Shown piece after piece: positions 24,884-34,357 of a DNA stretch of 64,000 nt (positions are counted from its first letter, which is position 1; the number at the start of each line of letters is the position of its first letter). The position numbers and the translations under genes are program-made. Below the pieces are notes generated by a model. It did not search any database, was not told the origin of the DNA, and worked only from the letters and a program-made list of their open reading frames with translations. The DNA comes from Neolewinella agarilytica (lineage in GTDB: Bacteria; Bacteroidota; Bacteroidia; Chitinophagales; Saprospiraceae): assembly GCF_900110645.1 (NCBI RefSeq), contig NZ_FOFB01000022.1, positions 47,762-111,761 of the forward strand. Reading direction: 5' to 3'.

Positions 24884-25564
24884 ATGGCAGAAAAATCTAC
24901 TTTTTCGACGCTTCGTTGGCGTACTGCCCAGTGGCTTGAGCGTCGCTGGTGGCGGAATTATCTGAAGGGTAAATCTCCGGAAGAATACCTTGCCGATAAG
25001 CGAGCCTACTGGGCGAGAACACTGGCGGAGCTGGACTGGCAGCCAGTTGCCGGGCGCCGGGTAATTGATGCCGGGTGTGGACCAGCCGGAATTTTTATTC
25101 ACCTGCATGATAAGGAAGTAGTCTCGGCCTTAGATCCGCTTCTGGATAAATACGAAACGGATCTGCCCGTTTTTAACCGGGCAGACTATCCCTCCGTAAA
25201 TTTTCTGCATCAGCCCCTCGAAGCCAGTTTGCCTGAAGGGGAAACTTTTGACGCCATCTACTGCTTCAACGCCATTAACCACGTGGCGGACTGGGGGCTG
25301 GCCTTAGACGCACTTACGGCACTGGCTGCTCCCGGAGCAAAGATGATCATGACCAGCGACGTACATCGTCATGGGTGGTTGATGCCCATCTTTAAAGCGC
25401 TCCCCGGTGATGCGCTTCACCCTCAGCAGCACGATGCCCGCGCTTACCGCGAAGCATTGGAGCAGCGGGGGTGGGTCGTTGAACGGGAGTTGGTGCTGAG
25501 GACGGAGGCTATTTTTGAATACAGGGGATGGGTTTGTACCGCTGACTTCTCCCGGCGGCCTTAA
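24884..25564 (+). CDS. Class I SAM-dependent methyltransferase
   Basis: This 226-residue protein contains a Rossmann-type methyltransferase core. Motif I is RVIDAGCGPAGIFIHL (about 58-73), the acidic loop after strand 2 is VSALDPLLDKYE, and motif post-II is FDAIYCFNAINHVADW. The C-terminal end, LVLRTEAIFEYRGWVCTADF, gives no substrate. No signal peptide. It is divergent from the Smr gene. Substrate unknown; UbiE/ubiquinone-type and small-molecule enzymes share this core. Confidence 0.82.
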   Translation: MAEKSTFSTLRWRTAQWLERRWWRNYLKGKSPEEYLADKRAYWARTLAELDWQPVAGRRVIDAGCGPAGIFIHLHDKEVVSALDPLLDKYETDLPVFNRADYPSVNFLHQPLEASLPEGETFDAIYCFNAINHVADWGLALDALTALAAPGAKMIMTSDVHRHGWLMPIFKALPGDALHPQQHDARAYREALEQRGWVVERELVLRTEAIFEYRGWVCTADFSRRP

Positions 25565-25604
25565 AACTAATCCACCAACTGAAACTGAGGTGCAAACTTT
25601 TCAC

Positions 25605-25633
25605 TTGTTCCATCAGGAAAAGGCGTACCTTTG
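25605..25633 (+). promoter_or_regulatory. Bacteroidota-type promoter of typA
   Basis: TTG at 25605-25607 and TACCTTTG at 25626-25633, separated by 18 bp, match the TTG...TAnnTTTG promoter pattern. The leader to the ATG at 25670 would be about 30 bases. Confidence 0.6.
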
Positions 25634-25669
25634 CGCCTTCTTAGCGCAAGCTACCCCAAAACAAACGAG

Positions 25670-27475
25670 ATGAAGTCTATTCGTAATATCGCGATCATCG
25701 CTCACGTAGACCACGGCAAAACGACCCTGGTAGACAAAATGCTTCTGGCTGGCCAGCTTTTTGGTGACCACGAGAAGCCAGGCGAGCTGATCATGGACAG
25801 TAATGATCAGGAGCGGGAACGCGGGATCACGATTCTGGCCAAGAACGTTTCCATCAATTACAAAGGCACGAAGATCAATATTATTGATACTCCTGGTCAC
25901 GCCGACTTCGGTGGTGAAGTAGAGCGAGTCCTCAATATGGCCGATGGCGTTCTGCTTTTGGTAGATGCTTTCGAAGGCCCGATGCCGCAGACGCGCTTCG
26001 TGATGGACAAGGCGCTTAAGCTAGGGCTTAACCCGCTAGTGGTTGTTAATAAAGTCGATAAGCCTAACTGTACACCGGAAGAGGTGCACGAAATGGTTTT
26101 TGACCTCATGTTCAGCCTGGATGCTACTGAAGAGCAACTTGACTTCCCGACCATTTATGGTTCGGCTAAGAACGGTTGGATGAGCACCGACTGGAAAAAC
26201 GAAACGGACAGTATTGTTCCGTTATTAGATGCCATTCTGGAGCACGTGCCGGAGCACAAAGCGGAGGAAGGTAATACTCAGATGCTGGTAACCAGCATTG
26301 AGTTTAGCAAGTACATCGGCCGGATGGCCATTGGCCGTCTTAACCGGGGTACGCTGAAGCAGAACCAACAGCTGACGCTGATTGACCGGGAAGGCAACCA
26401 GACAAAAGGTAAGGCCCGTAACCTGTATGTCTACGAAGGTTTCGGCCGTGTAGAAGTCGAAGAAGTACAAACCGGTGACATCTGCGCCGTGTTCGGTGCA
26501 GAAGGTTTTGACATCGGGGACACGATCGCCCACGCCGAAAACCCGGAAGCGCTGCCTACCATTGCCATTGATGAGCCAACGCTATCGATGACGTTTACCA
26601 TTAACGATTCGCCATTTTTCGGTAAGGAAGGTAAGTACGTTACCAGCCGCCACATCAAAGACCGGCTTACCGCCGAGCTGGAACGCAACCTGGCGTTACG
26701 CGTGGAGGAAACCGACAGCGCAGACACCTTCCGCGTGTTTGGCCGTGGCGTAATGCACCTTTCCGTACTCATCGAAACGATGCGTCGTGAAGGTTACGAA
26801 TTACAGATTGGCCAGCCTCAGGTAATCATTAAGGAAATCGACGGGGTTAAGTCGGAGCCGGTGGAGGAAATGACCATTGACCTTCCGGAGCATATGTCCG
26901 GAACGGCCATTAATATGGTTACCCAGCGTAAAGGGATCATGCTCAGCATGACCAACAAAGGCGAGCGCGTCGTCCTTGAATTCGAGGTCCCTTCACGGGG
27001 TATTATCGGCATGCGTTCCAATATGTTGACGGCTACCCAGGGCGAGGCGATCATGACGCACCGCTTCAAAGAATTCCAGCCCTACAAAGGTGACATTCCC
27101 GGCCGTATGAATGGTTCTCTGATCTCTATGGAGCAGGGCAAGGCCATTCCTTTCTCCATCAACAACCTTCAGGATCGTGGACGCTTTTTCATTGAAGCTG
27201 GCGAAGAAATTTACGAAGGACAGGTAATCGGTGAAAACAGCCGGGCCAGTGACCTGGTCATCAACGTTACGAAAACCAAGAAGCTGACGAACATGCGCTC
27301 CTCCGGAGCCGATGATAAAGCCCGCCTGGTGCCACCGCGTAAATTCTCTTTGGAAGAAGCGCTGGAATACATCCAGGGAGACGAATACGTAGAGGCAACG
27401 CCTGAAAGTATCCGCCTTCGGAAAATCCTTCTTCGCGAAGCTGAACGTAAGCGCGGATCAAAAATTCTTTTCTAG
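25670..27475 (+). CDS. typA: Ribosome-associated GTPase TypA/BipA
   Basis: This 601-residue translational GTPase has G1 [16 protein letters not shown]2 in [12 protein letters not shown]3 [16 protein letters not shown] and G4 NKVDKPN. EF-G-like domains III and V and the TypA-specific C-terminal domain follow ([22 protein letters not shown] and [28 protein letters not shown]). TypA acts in 50S subunit assembly and in stress or cold adaptation. I start at the ATG 25670, which leaves two residues before the G domain as usual. An upstream in-frame start at 25631 lies inside the promoter. A strong terminator follows the stop. Confidence 0.97.
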   Translation: MKSIRNIAIIAHVDHGKTTLVDKMLLAGQLFGDHEKPGELIMDSNDQERERGITILAKNVSINYKGTKINIIDTPGHADFGGEVERVLNMADGVLLLVDAFEGPMPQTRFVMDKALKLGLNPLVVVNKVDKPNCTPEEVHEMVFDLMFSLDATEEQLDFPTIYGSAKNGWMSTDWKNETDSIVPLLDAILEHVPEHKAEEGNTQMLVTSIEFSKYIGRMAIGRLNRGTLKQNQQLTLIDREGNQTKGKARNLYVYEGFGRVEVEEVQTGDICAVFGAEGFDIGDTIAHAENPEALPTIAIDEPTLSMTFTINDSPFFGKEGKYVTSRHIKDRLTAELERNLALRVEETDSADTFRVFGRGVMHLSVLIETMRREGYELQIGQPQVIIKEIDGVKSEPVEEMTIDLPEHMSGTAINMVTQRKGIMLSMTNKGERVVLEFEVPSRGIIGMRSNMLTATQGEAIMTHRFKEFQPYKGDIPGRMNGSLISMEQGKAIPFSINNLQDRGRFFIEAGEEIYEGQVIGENSRASDLVINVTKTKKLTNMRSSGADDKARLVPPRKFSLEEALEYIQGDEYVEATPESIRLRKILLREAERKRGSKILF

Positions 27476-27496
27476 TAGTTAACTGGAATTAAAGGT

Positions 27497-27531
27497 AAAC
27501 GCCCCTTCGGAATCTCTCCGAAGGGGCGTTT
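27497..27531. terminator. Bidirectional rho-independent terminator (typA side)
   Basis: AAACGCCCCTTCGGA / TCCGAAGGGGCGTTT forms a perfect 15-bp stem with a 5-base loop, ending in T/A runs on both strands, 21 bp after the typA stop. Confidence 0.92.
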
Positions 27532-27561
27532 TAGTTTTCCCCGTTTTGCGGAAGCGAAAAA

Positions 27562-27591
27562 ACGCCTCTCCCGAAAATTCGGAAGAGGCGT
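27562..27591 (-). terminator. Rho-independent terminator of the T9SS cargo gene
   Basis: ACGCCTCTCCCGAA / TTCGGAAGAGGCGT, a 14-bp stem with one mismatch and a 2-base apex. On the minus strand it runs into TTTTTT. It belongs to the leftward gene at 27628-31203. Together with the hairpin at 27497 it insulates the two convergent genes. Confidence 0.85.
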
Positions 27592-27627
27592 AATGATAGA
27601 GGATAAAACAAAATACTAATACTCACT

Positions 27628-30600
27628 TTAGAATCGGGTAAAGCGGCTGGTTGCGCTCTGGCGATTATTAACCACCCGTAAAATATAAGCACCGGCAGGA
27701 GCTTCGGGAAGGTTGACGGTAGAGAGGCCATTGGCCGCTTTCAGGTTCTGGCTTACCAGTCGACGACCACTGAAATCATAGATTTCTACGCGGCTGTCGG
27801 CTCCGATCATACCATTAACTTCGAGGCTCAATTGATCGCCGTTAACCGGATTAGGGAAAATGCTGACGGAAGCCTGGCTCGTTTCTCCCCTGGTGCTGGT
27901 AGTGGCGTTGTTGACGTCGCAGAGAGTTACCACCTTGGTTACCCATTCGAGCTCGTTACTGGCGTTGACGGTAAGTTGCAGTGACTCATCACCAGTAGGA
28001 GGAGTGAGGAAGAAGTCTTCCATCCATAGCCCGGCCTCAACAGCTACACTTGCCCGGCCGTGCCCCGCAGAGCCCCATTCCAGGTAGGAGATGAGAGCAG
28101 TTGCGCTGCCAAAGCTATTGGTCGTATAAAGACCAAGTTCCGCATCGGCGGCATCAAAACCACTAAAGCCACTTATTACCGTTACGTCTCCAGGCTGAAT
28201 CAGCAGTTCGCCACACTCTACGGTCATGGCGGAGATCAATTGGTAAGCGGGACGATTACAGAGCCAGAAGGAGGAAACATCAATCGCCTGATCGGTGCCA
28301 TTGAATAGCTCAATGCGGCCGTCGGGGGCAACTTCGTTGATGGTAACGTTACTGAAAGTAAAGCCGTTAGCGCAATCGTCACCTACATTGCGGGTTACCA
28401 CGATCGGGTTAGAGAGGTCAAAACATCCGGCGATGTCGTTGATGTTGTTACCGGTAGCCAGTCCGGTGAGCTCACCGTAGTGAGACAGGTACCAGATATC
28501 ACAGACACCTTCGCCGGCACCGTCGAGGTCGAACGGACCGTTGTTACCGGGGATGGCGAGGATCTCGCCCGTGGCAGCATCGGTAATGAAGAAGGTGGAA
28601 TTATCACCAGCCACGTCACCAGACATGATTACGGTCAGCGGATCAGGAGTGCCATCGGCACAGATGCTGACTTCCGTCGTCCCTCCGTCGAGGGAGATAG
28701 CACCGGCTTCAGCTTCGTTGCGGGTCACGGTGATGGGGTTGGAGAGGTCGAAACAACCTTCGAGGTCATTAGCGTTCATGCCCACTTCTGCGCCGGAGAG
28801 TCCGTCTTCAAAAGCCAGGTACCAGATAAGGCAAACGCCGGGGCCGGCAGGGTCGAGATCAAAGGGGCCATTGTTGCCGGGGATGGCAAGGATCATACCG
28901 GCATCATCGGTGATGACGAAAGTAGAGTTAGAGCCGGAGGTTTCTCCGCTCATCACGACTTCCAGCGGATCACCCGTTCCGTCTACGCAAATAGTGGCGG
29001 CGTCAGAACCGTCGGCGAGTGCGATGGTGCCTGCTTCGGTTACGTTGCGGGTAATGCTGATAGCATTGGAAAGGTCGAAGTCTCCCATGAGGTCAGCTAC
29101 GTTGTTGCCCGTGGCCAGTCCGGTCAGGTCACCGTTGTAGGCCAGGTACCAGATGTCACAAACACCACCGCCTGCAGGGTCGAGGTCAAATGGACCGTTG
29201 CTGCCGGGGATGGCGAGGATTTCGCCGGTTACGGCGTCTGTAATAATGAAGGTGCGGTTGTCACCAACGGCGTTACCGTCGCGGGTAACTTCCAAAGGAT
29301 CGGCAATACCGTCTACACAAATGGACGCTTCCGTTCCACCGGTAGCCAGGCTGATGGCACCGCCATCAACCGCACCATCACAGTCGTTACCCACATTGCG
29401 GGTTACGGTGATGGCATTGGACAGGGCAAAACAGCCGTCAATAGCGTTGATGTTGCTCCCCACGCTTACACCACTTACATCTCCGTAGGCAGAGAGGTAC
29501 CAGATATCACAGACACCTTCGCCGGCACCATCGAGGTCGAACGGACCGTTGTTGCCGGGTACACCAAGGATTTCGCCCGTGGCAGCATCGGTGATGAAGA
29601 AGGTAGAGTTATCACCGAGCAGGGTGCCGCTCATCACCACGGTAAGTGGGTCAGGAGTGCCGTCAGCACAGATGCTTACGGATGTAGCACCGCCGTCGAG
29701 GGCGATGAGTCCGGCGTTAGGTGCATTACGGGTAACGCTGATGGCATTCGAGAGGTCAAAATCGCCCATCAGGTCGGTGACGTTGTTACCGGTCATTAGT
29801 CCGGTCAGACCATCATTGTAGGCCAGGTACCAGATGTCACAAACACCACCGCCTGCAGGGTCGAGGTCGAACGGACCGTTGCTGCCGGGGATGGCAAGAA
29901 TCTCGCCGGTTACCGCGTCCGTAATAATGAAGGTGCGGTTGTCACCGACGGCGTTGCCGTCGCGGGTAACTTCCAAAGGGTCGGCAATACCGTCTACACA
30001 AATGGTCGCTTCCGTTCCGCCGGTAGCCAGGCTGATGGCACCGCCATCAACCGCACCATCACAGTCGTTGCCCACATTGCGGGTTACGGTGATGGCATTG
30101 GACAGGTCAAAACAGCCAGCCAGGTCGTCAATGTTGTTTCCGGTAGCAAGACCCATTACATTGTCATAAGCAGACAGGTACCAGATGTCACAGACACCTT
30201 CGCCGGCACCATCAAGGTCGAACGGACCATTGTTGCCGGGGATGGCGAGGATTTCGCCCGTGGCAGCATCGGTGATGAAGAAGGTGGAGTTGTCGCCGGC
30301 CACGTCACCAGACATAACAACCGTTAGTGGGTCAGGCGTGCCATCGGCACAGATACTTGCAGAAGTGCTGCCATCGCTCAGGGAAATGCTTCCCGCTTCG
30401 GCTTCGTTACGCTTAACAATGACCCCGTTGGAGAGATCAAAACAGCCCACAAAATCGTCAGTGTTCTGCCCAACGGACAGACCGGTCAGGCCATCGTCAT
30501 AAGCCAGATACCAAATAACACAGGTGCCGGGGCCGGCACCGTTTAAATCGAATGGGCCGACACCTGGAGGAATTGCCAGAATTTCACCATCTGCGGCGGT

Positions 30601-31203
30601 GATAATAAAGGTCGTATTGTCGCCGTCAAATTCGCCGGACATCACAATGTCTAAGGGATCACCCACTTCATCGACACAGATGGACGTAGAGGTAGAACCG
30701 TCCGTCAGAGCAATACCGCTACTAAGCGCCGTACAGGCGGCATTACAATTATCTCCGGTCTGCCGGTTAATAGTGATGTGATTAGACAGGTCAAAACAAC
30801 CGTCCTCCTCGGTGAGCTCACAGATGTTATCACCGGTAGAGATAGCGCCGGTGAAGCTGGCGTCATAGCTGATGTGATACAGGAAACAGGCCCCGCCACC
30901 GGCACCTTCCAGATCAAAAGGTGGGCCGGCGGGCCGGGCAAGGATGTAGCCCGATGCACTGGTGATGATCCAGCCGGAAGTTTCGCCGTTTGCTCCGGTA
31001 AGTACCGGAGTAAAAGCATCGCTTATCCCGTCTCCGGCACAAATGATGTTTATGTCTCCGCCTTCGGCGAGCATTAATTGACCACCGTCTGCGGCACATT
31101 CCTGTGCTGAAAGACGATGGCTGAATAGCGTTAGAAGTAAAATGAATATCCCGGGAATTATCCGCCAGGATCGTGAATAAGGATTTTGTAATACTGATCG
31201 CAT
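27628..31203 (-). CDS. Large secreted repeat protein with LTD and T9SS type A sorting domain
   Basis: This 1191-residue protein has a long signal peptide (cleavage after HRLSAQ, about residue 34). Eight tandem repeats of 105-117 residues follow, each with an SICxDGxxDPL strand, an ITDAxTGEILAIPGxNGPFDLD segment, a C/IWYL motif and a CFDLSNxIxVTRN end. After them comes a lamin-tail-like domain (TINEVAPDGRIELFNGTDQAIDVSSFWLCN). The last 80 residues are a type A T9SS C-terminal domain (SVSIFPNPVNG ... GAYILRVVN), so it is exported by the type IX system and probably anchored at the surface. Repeats 3-4 and 5-6 are near-identical at DNA level. Function, such as adhesion, is unproven. Confidence 0.9.
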   Translation of the reverse strand: MRSVLQNPYSRSWRIIPGIFILLLTLFSHRLSAQECAADGGQLMLAEGGDINIICAGDGISDAFTPVLTGANGETSGWIITSASGYILARPAGPPFDLEGAGGGACFLYHISYDASFTGAISTGDNICELTEEDGCFDLSNHITINRQTGDNCNAACTALSSGIALTDGSTSTSICVDEVGDPLDIVMSGEFDGDNTTFIITAADGEILAIPPGVGPFDLNGAGPGTCVIWYLAYDDGLTGLSVGQNTDDFVGCFDLSNGVIVKRNEAEAGSISLSDGSTSASICADGTPDPLTVVMSGDVAGDNSTFFITDAATGEILAIPGNNGPFDLDGAGEGVCDIWYLSAYDNVMGLATGNNIDDLAGCFDLSNAITVTRNVGNDCDGAVDGGAISLATGGTEATICVDGIADPLEVTRDGNAVGDNRTFIITDAVTGEILAIPGSNGPFDLDPAGGGVCDIWYLAYNDGLTGLMTGNNVTDLMGDFDLSNAISVTRNAPNAGLIALDGGATSVSICADGTPDPLTVVMSGTLLGDNSTFFITDAATGEILGVPGNNGPFDLDGAGEGVCDIWYLSAYGDVSGVSVGSNINAIDGCFALSNAITVTRNVGNDCDGAVDGGAISLATGGTEASICVDGIADPLEVTRDGNAVGDNRTFIITDAVTGEILAIPGSNGPFDLDPAGGGVCDIWYLAYNGDLTGLATGNNVADLMGDFDLSNAISITRNVTEAGTIALADGSDAATICVDGTGDPLEVVMSGETSGSNSTFVITDDAGMILAIPGNNGPFDLDPAGPGVCLIWYLAFEDGLSGAEVGMNANDLEGCFDLSNPITVTRNEAEAGAISLDGGTTEVSICADGTPDPLTVIMSGDVAGDNSTFFITDAATGEILAIPGNNGPFDLDGAGEGVCDIWYLSHYGELTGLATGNNINDIAGCFDLSNPIVVTRNVGDDCANGFTFSNVTINEVAPDGRIELFNGTDQAIDVSSFWLCNRPAYQLISAMTVECGELLIQPGDVTVISGFSGFDAADAELGLYTTNSFGSATALISYLEWGSAGHGRASVAVEAGLWMEDFFLTPPTGDESLQLTVNASNELEWVTKVVTLCDVNNATTSTRGETSQASVSIFPNPVNGDQLSLEVNGMIGADSRVEIYDFSGRRLVSQNLKAANGLSTVNLPEAPAGAYILRVVNNRQSATSRFTRF
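29153..30169. repeat. Higher-order coding duplication (681-bp period)
   Basis: The DNA of 29153-29488 is nearly identical to 29834-30169, with only scattered substitutions. The shift is 681 bp, about two protein repeats. This shows a recent duplication of a two-repeat unit in the T9SS cargo gene. Confidence 0.85.
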
Positions 31204-31581
31204 GCTTGTGTGTTTTATGGAGAGAATACCCTCCTTTACAGGTTAAATTGTTACAAGAGCAAAAGTATCGGGGGAAGGAGCAGTCAATAATCACGGAAGT
31301 ATCACGCAACTATTAAAATAGATTATGGGCCGTCTTAGCTATTGATAAACAGCAAGTTGTGTGGGTGGGCGCTGCCGCAGGTGCAAGGAAAGGCCACCTA
31401 ACTGTAGCCATCGCGACACTTATCCCGACTTTTTCTCGGGCCAAAGCAAGTGTAGCTCATCTTTGTCAACATAAAGAGCAATGAAACTGTGATACTTCCG
31501 TGATAATTGAAGCCTTTCTTTGCGAGGCTTTTGAGAGTTGCCCTTTATTATTGAAGGGATTTATTAAAACCAGTACTACAT
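31204..31581. other. Gene-free divergent region upstream of T9SS cargo and response regulator
   Basis: About 380 bp between divergent starts. It contains dispersed motif copy 4 (31368-31385), a small CCCGA-N6-TCGGG hairpin near 31433 and a CCCTTTA/TGAAGGG inverted repeat near 31541. No credible frame is seen. It must carry promoters in both directions. Confidence 0.5.
31368..31385 (+). repeat. Dispersed bipartite 18-bp motif, copy 4
   Basis: GGCGC-TGC-CGCAGGTGCA in the divergent promoter region. Confidence 0.8.
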
Positions 31582-32289
31582 ATGCAACGCCATGCCTTAA
31601 TTGTTGAAGACGATCCGGACATCATCGAATTACTCCGCATTCATATGACGGATCTAAATTGTGAGTTGACGGCCGTAACGGATGGCCCGACGGGCCTTCA
31701 GCATGCTTTTGACAACGTTTACGATATTATCATTCTGGACGTGATGTTGCCCGGAATGGACGGTACGGAAATTTGTCGCCGTATCAGAGGTAAAGAAATA
31801 AATACGCCTATTCTGATGCTAACGGCTAAGTCCGAAGAATTTGATAAGGTGATCGGACTGGAAATGGGGGCAGATGACTACCTGACCAAGCCGTTTTCTG
31901 TCCGGGAATTCATCGCTCGTGTAAAAGCGCTCTTCCGGCGTGCTGAGCGGGCTTCCAAAACGACCTCCCAGCAGGAGAAAACGGCCCTTTACCGGTACGG
32001 AGACCTCATGATTGATCTGGATAAGCGAAAGGTGACGACTTACGGAAATCGGGTTGATTTGTCGCCCAAGGAGTTCGAATTACTCAGCCTGCTGGCAGCT
32101 AACCCCGGTAAATGTTATGACCGGGCCAAAATCCTGAACCTCGTGTGGGGCTATGACTTCGATGGATACGAGCATACGGTCAACTCCCATATTAACCGCC
32201 TGCGGACTAAGATAGAACCGGACGTGCAACGGCCGATTTATATTCTGACTAACTGGGGCGTTGGCTATCGCTTCAATGAAGATCTTTGA
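31582..32289 (+). CDS. OmpR/PhoB-family response regulator
   Basis: This 235-residue two-component regulator has a receiver domain with acidic pocket EDDPD (10-14), phosphorylatable Asp53 in IILDVMLPGMDG, a LTAKSE switch threonine and the conserved lysine in DDYLTKPF. A winged-helix DNA-binding domain follows from about residue 135 (LSPKEFELLSLLAANPGKCYDRAKIL and HTVNSHINRLRTKIEPD). It is paired with the histidine kinase gene 75 bp downstream, and the intervening gap holds a copy of the dispersed motif. The signal and regulon are unknown. Confidence 0.95.
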   Translation: MQRHALIVEDDPDIIELLRIHMTDLNCELTAVTDGPTGLQHAFDNVYDIIILDVMLPGMDGTEICRRIRGKEINTPILMLTAKSEEFDKVIGLEMGADDYLTKPFSVREFIARVKALFRRAERASKTTSQQEKTALYRYGDLMIDLDKRKVTTYGNRVDLSPKEFELLSLLAANPGKCYDRAKILNLVWGYDFDGYEHTVNSHINRLRTKIEPDVQRPIYILTNWGVGYRFNEDL

Positions 32290-32321
32290 GCTCTACGTTC
32301 ATTGCTCCATTAACCTCTTTC

Positions 32322-32340
32322 TGCACCTGCGTTCTGCGCC
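32322..32340 (-). repeat. Dispersed bipartite motif, copy 5 (19 bp)
   Basis: TGCACCTGCG-TTCT-GCGCC. The spacer has four bases instead of three. It sits between the response regulator and kinase genes of one operon. Confidence 0.7.
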
Positions 32341-32363
32341 GCATTTTCTCATTGTCTTTCTCC

Positions 32364-33836
32364 ATGAACAAACTTTTCCTCAAACTCTCCGGCATTATTC
32401 TGGCACTGCTTTTAGTGGTGGGAACGGCCTACGTAATGGTTTCTTCTTATATCAGCGAAGACTACGTGTCGGAAGTCAATCAACGCCTCTATGGAGGTAT
32501 TGCCGAGCACATGGTGCACGAAATTCAACCGCTGGTAAACGGAAAGGTGGATACTGCCACCATTCAGGATATTATGCACTCCATGATGGTCATTAACCCA
32601 AGCGTTGAAGTCTATCTGCTGGAGCCCGACGGTGATATTATAACCTACGTAGCCCCCAATAAAACAGTGGAGCTGGAAAGCGTTCGTTTGGAGCCTCTTC
32701 ATGAATTTATTGCCGCAGACCCCGCTAACCGGCCCTTTCTTAAGGGGGATGACCCCCGACATGCAGACAAATCCAACATCTTCTCCGCAGCCGAAGTGAG
32801 GGATGATGCGGGGAATATGGAAGGGTATGTTTACATCATTCTGAGCGGAGACGAACAGGCTTCGGTGGCCGGACCACTTCAGTCATCCTACATGCTTAAA
32901 CTCGGCGCGAACCTTTTCTTCCTCAGCCTGCTGGCTGCCTTTCTGATGGCTATGATTGCCATCCGCTACTTGACCCGTAACCTCCGGAAGATAGAAACGG
33001 CTGTCCACCGCTTTCAGGATGGTGATTATGAAGCCCGGGTGGATACGGACACAAAGGGAGAATTTGCCGTTGTCGCTACCACCTTTAACGATATGGCTGA
33101 ACGAATTGGGGCAAACATCAATGAAATGAAATCGTTGGATCAACTCCGGCGGGAGCTTATCGCAAACATCTCTCATGATCTGCGCACCCCGTTGGCCATC
33201 ATTCAGGGTTTTGTGGAAACCCTGATTATGAAGACCGAAGAGATGCCACCTGAAGACCGGAAGCGCCATCTGCAAACGATTTACAACAGCTCCGAACGCC
33301 TGTCGGGGCTCATCAGTCAGTTGTTCGAATACTCTAAACTGGAAGCACAGCAGATAGAACCTGCCAAAGAAGCATTTAATGTAGGCGAGCTGGCGCAAGA
33401 CGTGGCCCATAAGTTCAGTGTCCTGGCTGCCGGAAAGGAGATTGAAATTAAGCTGGACGTGCCGCAACAGCTGCCCCGCATTTTTGCGGACCTTGGGCTT
33501 GTAGAAAGGGTACTGAACAACTTAATGGATAACGCCCTGAAATTTACTCCTAAAGGCGGACAGATTTTGCTGGAGATTCGGGCTGATCAAAACGATGTCC
33601 GGGTCCGGGTCGCTGATACTGGCCCCGGAATTCCCGAGGCAGACATCCCCTTCATTTTTGACCGTTACCGCAAAGGGAACCGGTCGGCCAATGGCCGGAA
33701 CGTAGGTGCAGGGCTGGGCCTGGCCATCGTGAAAAAAATCCTGGAACTGCACGATAAGAGTATTCGGATTCAGAGTAAGCTGAAGGAAGGAACCAGCTTT
33801 ATCTTTGAACTGCCACGGATGGAGGTGGTGGGGTAG
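32364..33836 (+). CDS. Sensor histidine kinase
   Basis: This is a 490-residue membrane sensor. A first membrane helix (about 7-27) is followed by a periplasmic sensor domain of about 150 residues, a second helix (about 180-201), a HAMP domain (about 202-255) and a HisKA H-box ELIANISHDLRTPLAIIQGF with phospho-acceptor His271. The HATPase domain has NLMDNALKFTPKG (N), ADTGPGIP (G1) and GAGLGLAIVKKI (G2). The ATG at 32364 (MNKLFLKLSG) is the start. The upstream frame to 32286 reads through the dispersed motif and is not needed. It forms a pair with the upstream OmpR-type regulator. Confidence 0.95.
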   Translation: MNKLFLKLSGIILALLLVVGTAYVMVSSYISEDYVSEVNQRLYGGIAEHMVHEIQPLVNGKVDTATIQDIMHSMMVINPSVEVYLLEPDGDIITYVAPNKTVELESVRLEPLHEFIAADPANRPFLKGDDPRHADKSNIFSAAEVRDDAGNMEGYVYIILSGDEQASVAGPLQSSYMLKLGANLFFLSLLAAFLMAMIAIRYLTRNLRKIETAVHRFQDGDYEARVDTDTKGEFAVVATTFNDMAERIGANINEMKSLDQLRRELIANISHDLRTPLAIIQGFVETLIMKTEEMPPEDRKRHLQTIYNSSERLSGLISQLFEYSKLEAQQIEPAKEAFNVGELAQDVAHKFSVLAAGKEIEIKLDVPQQLPRIFADLGLVERVLNNLMDNALKFTPKGGQILLEIRADQNDVRVRVADTGPGIPEADIPFIFDRYRKGNRSANGRNVGAGLGLAIVKKILELHDKSIRIQSKLKEGTSFIFELPRMEVVG

Positions 33837-34111
33837 AGGAATAGTAGTGATAGATTGACCCTAAGCCTTTTCCATTAGTTCATAGCGGACGACCTTAGCC
33901 GTGAGCAAAAAGACATTAAGATTAAGAAGATTTAGGTGTAATTTTTAGGATACCACTCTAATGGTCAGTGTAGCTAACGTCATTATAAACGTTGCCTCTC
34001 TCCTCCTACTCCTTTTCTCCTCCCCCTCCTTTGGATAAAATGTTAGTAGGGCTGTCGGGAGCAACTTTGGTAAGGAAGAAACCTGTTGGTAGGCTATACC
34101 AATAAATTTTA
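33837..34111. other. Intergenic gap with phrase array and 100-bp repeat
   Basis: After the kinase stop comes a short ATAGTAGTGATAG phrase and then the dispersed repeat at 33941-34039. I see no terminator with a T-tract and no gene. Confidence 0.4.
33941..34039 (+). repeat. ~100-bp dispersed repeat, copy 1
   Basis: Aligns without gaps to the reverse complement of 44052-44152. Shared landmarks are TTTTnAGGATAnCAnTC, AATGGTC, CTAACGnCATTATAAACGTTGC and a pyrimidine-rich tail of CTCC/CTTCC units. Identity is roughly 80 percent by eye. Confidence 0.75.
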
Positions 34112-34357
34112 GTGACTGTGCTTCTGAAATTAGCGATAAAAAAAGGAATAAATAACAACAAGAGCCTTCTTGGTTTGAGAGCAGAGATCGTTGCGTTTAG
34201 GAAAGAAGGGGGAAGCCAGCAAGAAGCTAAGCAAGTTCTTTCGGAGTTGCGAAACGACTTTATGAATAATGCGGAAAAAGAAGACAGAATATTAGAGCTA
34301 TTGGATTTCGTCTGTGGCTGGTGTAGCCCTTCTTTAAGAGTTTGGGAAGAGGAATAA
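34112..34357 (+). CDS. Small protein with a conserved-looking GWCSP C-terminus, unknown
   Basis: This is an open frame of 81 codons starting at GTG 34112 (another GTG at 34118; a TTG further in is possible). The product is helical and charged, with LRAEIVAFRKEGGSQQEAKQVLSELR followed by EDRILELLDFVCGWCSPSLRVW. The pattern of an acidic ILELLDFVxGWC near the end looks to me like small uncharacterised Bacteroidota proteins, but I cannot name a family. The frame is supported by amino-acid composition rather than by a clear start. It stands alone, after the 100-bp repeat. Confidence 0.5.
   Translation: MTVLLKLAIKKGINNNKSLLGLRAEIVAFRKEGGSQQEAKQVLSELRNDFMNNAEKEDRILELLDFVCGWCSPSLRVWEEE

Noticed and set aside
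28480..29799. Long plus-strand open frame of 439 codons
   Set aside because: It is antisense to the T9SS repeat gene and mirrors its repeats. No start context or family. The minus-strand protein has a signal peptide and sorting domain.
27628..31203. Regular repetition resembling a CRISPR array
   Set aside because: The period is over 300 bp and the repeats encode conserved protein; there are no short identical repeats with unique spacers.
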